From Metaphire vulgaris (Eukaryota > Annelida > Clitellata > Crassiclitellata > Megascolecidae), in assembly GCA_018105865.1 (NCBI GenBank), contig CM030842.1:12239867-12303866 (forward strand): DNA of 64,000 bases, read 5' to 3'. The notes below the pieces were generated by a model. That model made no database searches, was not told the DNA's origin, and saw nothing but the letters and a program-made list of their open reading frames with translations. Positions 57,270 through 64,000 of this stretch are shown piece after piece. Within the stretch, counting starts at the first letter, position 1. Every line of letters starts with the position of its first letter. Position numbers and translations under genes: made by a program.

Positions 57270-60200
57270 TTCAAGGTATGTATAATATGTATCATAGACC
57301 TCTTAGACTTAAAGTAAGGACTAACGTCTGCCATGCTCGGGTCTACGAACTTGGGTCCATTGAGTAGGCCTATTTAACACCGTAGCGTCTGTACGATGTA
57401 ACTGGAGTTCGCACAGTGATACAGCTATGAAATTTGGTAGTCACACTCAGAAATGAACTGTCTACGAAATTCAATTAACTGGAAGTTGATGACGTCATTG
57501 CACTGCAGAATACATTGATCGATATATAAATCATGTTAAAACCAATGTATTTCGCATATATTGGATGCTTGACTAACAAATTTCATAGCTGTATCACTGT
57601 GTAAACTCCAGTTACAGCAGTTAATAGATGCTATGGTGTTAGAGACCAGGGGCGCCTTTAACCAGTGCGGGGCCCCGGGCACCTGGCGGCCTGCGGGGCC
57701 CTAGACGTGAAGATCAATGTCGGCAAGGAAAAAAGGTCATCTCCAATAGTTTTGAATGTTGATAAGCAAAAAAGAGAAAAGGTAATCCTACGTAAAAAAA
57801 GTAGTTTGCGCGCGGCGCGGGGCCCCTAAGATGCGCGGGGCCTCGGGCACTGTGCCCAAATTTTTACATGTAAAGACGCCCCTGTTAGAGACATCGGACC
57901 CAAGTTGGCGGACCCGAGATTGGCTGACGTCAGTCCTTAACTTAAGAGGTCTGTGATATGTACAGTGTGTCCGGATAAAAAACAGTGTGTCCTGAAACAC
58001 AGCTCGGCCGGCTGCAGAGGGTGATGAATGCGTCGGTCAGGCTGATATACAGACTCAGATCGAGGGAACATGTCACTCCGCTACTGAAAAACGAACTACA
58101 CTGGCTGAAAGTACCAGAGAGGATTACATACAAGCGGTGTATGCTGTCGTTCCGTGCGCTTCACGATCCAACGTGTCCTGAATACCTTTCCACACTTCTT
58201 CACAGACAATCGCTGACGGAAAGATGTCATCAATTACGGTCGAGCAGCCGTGTTCTTCTGGCGGTTCCACGTCCTGCGAAGACGCCAAAGTTTGGCGAGC
58301 GTTCGGTTGTAAGGGGAAATCCGCGGCTGTGGAACGCTCTACCGGACATTGTAACCTCGTCGAACTCCTACGATCAATTCGCGAAGAACTTGAAGACATA
58401 TCTATTTGCGACTTCTTATGAATGTTAAATATGTACAGCGCCTTTGACTTTGGTAGACGCCATGCGTACGGCGCTATATAAATTGTCTGAATAATAATAA
58501 TAATAATAATAAAATGTTCGCCAACTTTATTTTCACATTAACTTTAAGAAAACTTGGCCGATTTATATGAACTTTGGATGGTTTGTGTGTGTGATTGAAT
58601 TCGAATCATATTGGATATAAAATGCACCCCTATTTACCGGCCCCTTAATTATTTTTTTGACATAAAGTATTGCGTGCTCGTTACACCGTTGAATTCCTGC
58701 ACACTGCACACTGTGCACAGGCCACAGAGAGACTTCTGCTTTAATGCTATCCGAATTGTGGCCACAAAAATCACCGTCTTGCTGGGGTTCAAGGCTAAGC
58801 GGTTGACTTCAGTCCAGGCACGTCGGAACCAATTTTTAGCAGGGGGTGCAGTTTTTCCGAGGCGAGGTGTTTGTTTGTCACATTTTTCGGTGGACAAAAA
58901 AAGGTAATTTCCTATATATTTTTGAGTCGACAAGCAAAAAAAGTCATTTCCTATATATTTTTAGTCAAAAGTTCCAAGGGGTGCAGATCTGCACACCCAG
59001 CCTCGTCTTCCAGGGAGTGCGCTGCACCCCCTACTTTTTTTCTAGGGGATGCAGCTGCACCCCTACACCCCCACCCCTGCTTCAGTCCAATAATTATTAA
59101 TCTTGGTTATGCAATCGCTGACACGGACTCGTAGCCGATCCATGTCAGTAGGGAGGCATGAGGAATGTACCTGAACATCATCGGCGTAGGAGTGCGCCGC
59201 CAGCAGGGGCGTAGCGACGGGGGATATATCGGTAAATATATATCCCCCATAATCAGTCTACCTTAAAGTTTTTATGTGATTTACATGTGGTTATATGTGA
59301 TTTATATGGTTAATGAGGTTTATAGTTAAGAATTTATACCCACCCAAAATATTTATACCCTCCCAAATCAAATTCCTGGCTACGCCCCTGGCCGCCAGCC
59401 CGAAAGACCTGATGCTTTTTCCTATGTCAGCGACATAGAGGACGAACAGAAGGCGTCCGAGTATACTGACCCCTGCGGTACGCCACTGTGGACCGGCTGC
59501 CTAGATTGAATAAATATTTTTGTAGTTACTAAACCTGGGGTTCTGACAGTGGCGTCTCCACAAGGGGGCCCCGGGGGCCCGTGCCTCCTATTGAGTGCAT
59601 GACCCCAGTGGTCCCTCTGTTGGGACCCTATACTTAATACTAAATACCTAACACCAAATGGTTGCCCCCATGATTAGAAATTGCCACCCCAACGCCCCCC
59701 CCCACTTGCCAAATTCTGGACCGCCACTGGGTTCTGAGGAATAGACTTTGGCAAGCACTGTCATAGACGGCAGAGAAACTGGAGATGGGAAAATGTTGGG
59801 TACTATATCAACTAGCGAGTATCGCATTATGCGGCCTAGCTATACAATTCTTTCTCTGAATAATTAAAATTCGTCGATAATATAGGCCTAAGCAATTTAT
59901 TTTATTGTATTTGACAGCCAGGGTTTACTGCGTCGTTGTCCAGATATCAGAAGGAAGCTAACGTCAAGAACTCAATCGACGCCGCACAGACGGATCTACA
60001 GTGTTGCGGAAACTTCAACTACACGGAATGGTATACCGTACAGTGGACGGACGGAGCGATAAAGTCGGACGTTGCAATTCCGCAGAGTTGTTGCGACACG
60101 GAAACGGCTGCGGCGCTGAGCACCAGCTGCGTGACGCAGGCTCCATTCGGGGAGTCGAGTAGACTGACCCCGCTGAAGACGGGATGCGTCCCGGCGATGG

Positions 60201-60631
60201 TGGCATATTACGGCAAGCTGCTCAAGAAAGGCTCCTTCGTGCTGTTAGGCATTGCCGCCACGAAGGGTTTCATTCTTCTGTTAGTATTTATGGAGGCACG
60301 AGATCCCGCCATTCCACCGTCGCCGCCTGAAATAGCAAAACCTGTCCCGATACAGGTGGTGGAAGCCAGTAAGAAGCCAGTGACGGGGAAGAAAACTAAG
60401 AAGAAGAAGAAAGCTAAGAAGGACGACGACGACGACGACGACGATGATGATGATAGCGATGACGACGGAAAGCCAGGCAAAGGCAAATCTGCAATGCTAG
60501 CATCTCCTTTCCAGGCACCGATGCCATATCCACCGATGTCATATCCGTACGGTTTCGGGGCTGCACCTCCCCCTGCCCCTGGCACTGCCCCTGGCCCTGC
60601 TCCTGCCCCTACAATTGGTATGCCATTTTGA
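56050..60631 (+). CDS. Tetraspanin with long Lys/Asp/Pro-rich C-terminal tail, two exons
   Basis: Four-pass membrane scaffold. Exon 1 (56050-56505) ends AGG|GTATGT in phase 0; exon 2 (59918-60631) follows TTTGACAG. 389 residues: TM1 38-62, TM2 81-108, short loop, TM3 115-143, large extracellular loop with CCG (181-183), PQSCC (207-211) and GC (241-242), TM4 256-276. Four or more loop cysteines and the CCG establish the family. The 113-residue tail is unusual: Pro-rich, then a Lys run, an unbroken Asp run interrupted by Ser, then Pro/Ala/Gly-rich sequence ending GMPF. Most tetraspanin tails are under 20 residues. The subfamily is not recognised. The 3.4-kb intron is filled with microsatellites, a Helitron-like element, MITEs and LINE fragments. 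Confidence 0.9.
56506..56790. repeat. (GTAT)n, (CA)n and (TA)n at the start of the tetraspanin intron
   Basis: The 5' splice site GTATGT is itself the first unit of a (GTAT)n tract about 240 bp long, giving many competing GTATGT donors. Confidence 0.85.
56817..57230 (+). mobile_element. Nonautonomous Helitron-like element
   Basis: Starts TCTATAATATTAAGATCC after A and ends ATCTTTCTAG before T, with a GC-rich GCGAGCGAAGCGAGC direct repeat just inside. This fits Helitron TC...CTRR ends in an AT target without duplication. No Rep/helicase. The end repeat does not form an ordinary hairpin. Confidence 0.5.
57292..57956. mobile_element. Long-TIR foldback element in tetraspanin intron
   Basis: Left arm (from TCATAGACCTCTTA through GGGTCTACGAACTTGGGTCC to GATACAGCTATGAAATTT) is repeated inverted on the right, about 160 bp per arm, bounded by TA. 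A hAT MITE (57647-57884) interrupts the right arm. Confidence 0.75.
57647..57884. mobile_element. hAT-type MITE nested in the foldback element
   Basis: Ends CAGGGGCGCCTTTAACC / GTAAAGACGCCCCTG; perfect duplication TTAGAGAC (57639-57646, 57885-57892). Confidence 0.9.
57961..58512 (+). mobile_element. CR1/Jockey-like LINE 3' fragment
   Basis: The 58003-58428 frame is a LINE ORF2 C-terminus (LQRVMNASVRLIYR, LHWLKVPERI, NPRLWNALPD, FAKNLKTYLF), open to its stop. The 3' UTR has TACGGCGCTATATAAAT, then an (AAT)n tail. Confidence 0.8.
58815..59079. mobile_element. hAT-type MITE nested in LINE
   Basis: CAGGCACGTCGGAACC start, CCCCACCCCTG end; perfect duplication CTTCAGTC (58807-58814, 59080-59087). 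Confidence 0.85.
59204..59390. mobile_element. hAT-type MITE nested in LINE
   Basis: CAGGGGCGTAGCGACGG start, GGCTACGCCCCTG end; perfect duplication GCCGCCAG (59196-59203, 59391-59398). Confidence 0.88.
59547..59729. mobile_element. CAGTGGCGTCTCC-family MITE
   Basis: Ends CAGTGGCGTCTCC / GGACCGCCACTG; perfect duplication GGTTCTGA (59539-59546, 59730-59737). Confidence 0.88.
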
Positions 60632-60804
60632 GGCATATAGCCTACTAGCGATGATTGAATCGAAACAAAACTAACGGACAGATTTACTGTAATATTTTTT
60701 TGGTGAAAACTAAGAAATCAACAACACAAACTTGACTAGTTTAAACTAAGACAAATAGAGTCTTTCCAGAATTCCATATTTTCAACAATTCGCGTGTCAT
60801 TTGA

Positions 60805-60810
60805 AATAAA
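60805..60810 (+). terminator. Tetraspanin polyadenylation signal
   Basis: AATAAA about 175 bases after the stop codon. Confidence 0.55.
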
Positions 60811-61009
60811 AGTGCAGGCACAATTCACGCTGTGTGGTAATTTGGGCGAATTAATTTGCAGATTTTAAATAGACGGCCTTAACTTAATTAGCATGATTTA
60901 AATTGGCTTAGAAGGCACTATACTGCCTGTGTGAATGCCACTAGGGGCACTAACGGGGCTTGAACCCGCTCCGTCAGCCTGACGCTCCAGCACGTAAGAG
61001 TTTTCAATC

Positions 61010-61215
61010 GTTTGCCCATGATCCTTTTCTTTCCTAGGCCATATCTATCGCACACTGAAGGTATGGACCGATCCATTTCTTTATATTATCCAACCATCTT
61101 CTCTTTAGTCTTCCTTGTCTTCGTGTTCCTGCAGTTATTCCAAGCATGACTTTTTATTTATATCAGTCTTCTTGGATCTTACAAATATGTCCAAAAATCG
61201 TAATTTTCCATTCGT
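61010..61215 (-). mobile_element. Decayed LINE C-terminal fragment
   Basis: Minus-strand pieces resembling KLR..GH and KTRKTKEKMV..YKEMDR, in order but with stops. Beside it, 60945-61000 holds a GGTTCAAGCCC box on minus, possibly a SINE remnant. Confidence 0.4.
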
Positions 61216-61339
61216 TAACTGCATGTAGGCCTATTCACTTTTGATTCCGTTGATGTTGCATTAGGCCTAGGCCTATATATCGCTCTTCACCATATCCACC
61301 CATCTTGTCCCAATAACTTAGGTCTAGATGGTATAATAC

Positions 61340-61351
61340 TGTTGTTGTTGT

Positions 61352-61386
<35 letters not shown>

Positions 61387-61640
61387 GTAATAATAATAAT
61401 TAAAATAAAATAATAATAATAATATTTAAAGTGGTTTAGTAAGGTCTGCCCTGTGTGAGAACCACTGTTGCACCCATCCAATCTAGTATCCTCTATAGTA
61501 GGCCTATTGAGGTCTATTTTGAAATCTTTCACACTCGTAGCCATTACTATCCTCTCGTCTAGTTCATTCCATCTGTCCACAACTCTTGCACTAAAAAAGT
61601 GCTGTTTGTGTCTTCCAGCCCGTTTCCCAGCCAGAGGTGT
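61340..61640 (-). mobile_element. LINE 3' fragment with ATT/ATC tail
   Basis: The minus frame reads KQHFFSARVVDRWNEL and VKDFKIDLNR, a LINE ORF2 C-terminus, followed by (ATT)n/(ATC)n. Its segment CTGCCCTGTGTGAGAACCAC is shared with 29738-29757. Confidence 0.65.
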
Positions 61641-62194
61641 AGCGTGGTCTTGCGCCGCCCATGGCTCCTGAAAAAAATTCCGCCCCCAATCTGCTATTCT
61701 TATGCCTGACAATCAAAAAAGGTCATCACCGCTCAATTTGCCGCCCCCAGTGGCGTGTAGAGAGTGGCCGACACCCGGGGCCAAGTTGTCCAAAGTACGT
61801 CCGTCGAGCAAAAAAAAGGTCATCAGGTCAAATTTTACGCCCCTCTGGTGCCCGACGCCCTGGGCCAAATTGTCCAGAAAGTATGCCCACTGAGCAAAAA
61901 AAAAGGTTATCGGCTCAATTTTTACGCCCCCCTGGGTCTGCGCCCGGGGCCACCGCCCCCCCCGCCCCCCCTCTACACGCTACTGGCCGCCCCCTCCACA
62001 TGTGCCGCCCATGGCTCGAGCCATAGTAGCCATTGGGACGCTACGCCTCTGTTGCCAGCAGTCCTTTATTAATTTCTAAATGTCCAAAGGCATATGATGT
62101 CTATTTTTCCAAGCTTCCACGTCTCACGTCAGGATTATACAGAAGCAATGTTGAGAACAGCAGAGCTCAGTTGTTCTGTTGACGTAAATAAGTA

Positions 62195-62239
<45 letters not shown>

Positions 62240-62493
62240 GAATCTTGTGGATTTCTATTGCGTTTACGTAGGCAGGTACCGTATAGTGACTCTTAGTGAC
62301 CTCTACGCGCAACCGATAGTTTAAGTAGTCTAACTATAGCCGAAGTTTAGGCCTATAGTTGTCAATCGGGAAAAATCAATTCCATGCAGAGATCAGTCAG
62401 AATAGGAGTGGGGAAGCAGCGACGCAGACTTTGAGTTTGAAGCAGACTATGAGAAGATCTAGAGACTAAAGAAAGTCCAGTTGTACTTCGGCT

Positions 62494-62698
62494 CAGTGGC
62501 GGCTCCAGATTTGGCAAGTGTGTGTGTGTGTGTGGGGGGGGGGCGTTGGAGTGTCACCAACTTCTAAACATGGGGCCAACCATGTGTTGATAGATAAGTA
62601 CAGTAGTAGTAAGTATAGGTCCCAACAGGTGGCCACTGGGGGCCAGACATTCAATAGGGGACACGGGCCCCGCGGGCCGCCATGTGGAGCCGCCACTG
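62494..62698. mobile_element. CAGTGGCGGCTCC-family MITE
   Basis: Ends CAGTGGCGGCTCCAG / GGAGCCGCCACTG; flanks share only CTT. Includes a (TG)n. Confidence 0.75.
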
Positions 62699-62970
62699 CT
62701 TGGAATCATACAATACAAATGTAAGACTTACAATAATGTTGTTCGGGGTTCAGAAGCAGCAAGGCAAGTTTAGCGTTCAATTAAGGCTTTCCGAAAAGCA
62801 AGTGAGACAGAGGACCAAGTTTCAGCCCCGTGGGAGACCAATTCCCTGTAGGACCGTGACCCAGTAGGGGCCGTCATAGATGTAAAAAACGTTTTTTATG
62901 TTTTTTATTTTTTCTTAAAACATGTTTTTAATGTTGTTAAAAGTTCCTTATGTTTTTATCATATTTCCTG

Positions 62971-63163
62971 CATTAGCGTCGCCACGGGGGGCCAAATGGG
63001 GCAACTGCCCCTAACCTGCCCCAAACCACCTACCAGATTCGCGCAAATCCGGTGAGGAGAAAGTTTTATGTGGAGGGGAAGGGGATGAGGGGTGGGTAAG
63101 GAATCTGACATGCTAGCCCTTTTCCTTTTGCCCCCCAACTAAAAATTCCTGGCGACGCCACTG
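62971..63163. mobile_element. hAT-type MITE, sister of 13424-13612, reversed
   Basis: CATTAGCGTCGCCAC start, TTCCTGGCGACGCCACTG end; perfect duplication ATTTCCTG (62963-62970, 63164-63171). Confidence 0.9.
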
Positions 63164-63229
63164 ATTTCCTGTATATAAATTTATATCAATTTCCTCCCAG
63201 TAGGCACGGCAACGTTTAGTAAACGTTTA

Positions 63230-63595
63230 AAGTAAGTTGAAATAAGTTTAGATGTCGCTAAACTATGGCTAAACGTTACTACAACGTTTAAATACTAACG
63301 TTTATTGTACGTTCACATCTAAATGTTGTATCAACGTTGAGATGTCAACGTTTATTAAATGTTTGACTTGAAACGTTGATACAACGTTTAAATGCTAACG
63401 TTAACTGTACGTTCACATCTAAATGTTGTATCAACGTTGAGATTTCAACGTTTATTAAATGTTTGAATAGAAACGTTGATACAACGTTTAAATGCTAACG
63501 TTAACTGTACGTTCACATCTAAATGTTGTATCAACGTTGAGATGTCAACGTTTATTAAATGTTTGAATAGAAACGTTGATACAATGTTAAACGTT
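63230..63595. repeat. 100-bp tandem satellite rich in AACGTT
   Basis: GTACGTTCACATCTAAATGT recurs at 63307, 63407 and 63507, a 100-bp period. Units are internally near-palindromic (AACGTTGATACAACGTT). Confidence 0.85.
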
Positions 63596-64000
63596 TAGGC
63601 GACGTTTATTGTTAAACGTTTACTGAATTTCCATTTTAAACATACACTGAACGTTTTATAAACGTTGCAGTAAATACGTTTTATAAACGTTCAGCTATTC
63701 AACGTTTAGACAACGTTTAATGTTAAACGTTTAGGCGACGTTTATTGTTAAACGTTTACTGAATTTCCATTTTAAACATACACTGAACGTTTTATAAACG
63801 TTATAGTAAATACGTTTAATAAACGTTCAGCCCGTGAACGTTTAGACAACGTTTAATGTTAAACGTTTAGGCGACGTTTATTGTTAAACGTTTACTGAAT
63901 TTCCATTTTAAACATACACTGAACGTTTTATAAACGTTATAGTAAATACGTTTTATAAACATTCAGCCCATGTTTAATGTTAAACGTTTAGGCGACGTTT
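63596..64000. repeat. 136-bp tandem satellite, continues past the window
   Basis: GACGTTTATTGTTAAACGT recurs at 63601, 63737 and 63873 (136-bp period), then at 63994 after a 121-bp unit. Each holds several AAACGTTTA boxes. Confidence 0.85.

Larger units (their letters stand above)
58655..59518 (-). mobile_element. CR1/Jockey-like LINE RT fragment with two nested MITEs
   Basis: On the minus strand: FVLYVADIGKSIRSFGL, then (after the 59204-59390 insertion) HSYADDVQVHSS, then (after 58815-59079) VNRLALNPSKTVIF. The YADD catalytic motif and the order match CR1/Jockey RT. Confidence 0.8.

Overview
This is animal nuclear DNA. It has spliced genes with GT-AG introns and polyadenylation signals, and a heavy load of hAT-, piggyBac-, pogo- and Helitron-type DNA elements, non-LTR retrotransposons, one Ty3/gypsy remnant and long microsatellites. 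The gene set (NFX1, ENSA/ARPP19, SYT4-like, a tetraspanin) is common to all bilaterians. The repeat style (CR1/Jockey-like LINEs, 8-bp-TSD hAT MITEs, frequent TAGGCCTA, interstitial TTAGGG) suggests a marine invertebrate; I cannot name the species.

Layout. 1-7.2 kb: repeats, plus a CRE-rich possible promoter near 5.85-6.0 kb. 7.2-12.7 kb (minus): 5' part of a synaptotagmin-4/11 gene. A tiny first coding exon is followed by an exon carrying the membrane anchor, linker and C2A; the C2B exon is not found and probably lies beyond the left edge. 13.7-15.6 kb: hAT transposon with intact TSD. 19.4-30.6 kb (plus): complete NFX1 in 11 coding exons, with a decayed piggyBac element in one intron and two single-base frame breaks. 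33.5-36.7 kb (minus): complete 4-exon ENSA/ARPP19, converging on NFX1. 37.0-39.6 kb: nested transposons, including a LINE whose 5' part is inverted (twin priming). 41.6-43.0 kb (minus) and 51.5-52.1 kb (plus): two small, unrecognised genes, each with its coding sequence in one exon and the ATG just after a splice acceptor; the second ends in a CaaX box. 43.8-51.4 kb: nested MITEs, a hAT element, and a Ty3/gypsy remnant with an in-frame minisatellite. 53.8-55.8 kb: a CR1-like LINE carrying three nested insertions. 56.05-60.63 kb (plus): two-exon tetraspanin with an unusual Lys/Asp/Pro-rich tail and a transposon-packed 3.4-kb intron. 63.2-64 kb: two AACGTT-rich satellites running off the window.

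The genes form no operon or pathway; they are unrelated neighbours. NFX1 is a RING/NFX-finger nuclear regulator. ENSA is the Greatwall-activated PP2A-B55 inhibitor. SYT4 is a vesicle C2 protein. The tetraspanin is a membrane scaffold. Exon limits come from splice signals, phase continuity and remembered family homology; no search or RNA evidence was available. The most notable structures are the shared TTTTTTGCTTGTCAG motif inside MITEs with otherwise different ends, the twin-primed LINE with microhomology, the foldback inside the hAT, and the possible alternative 3' end of NFX1.
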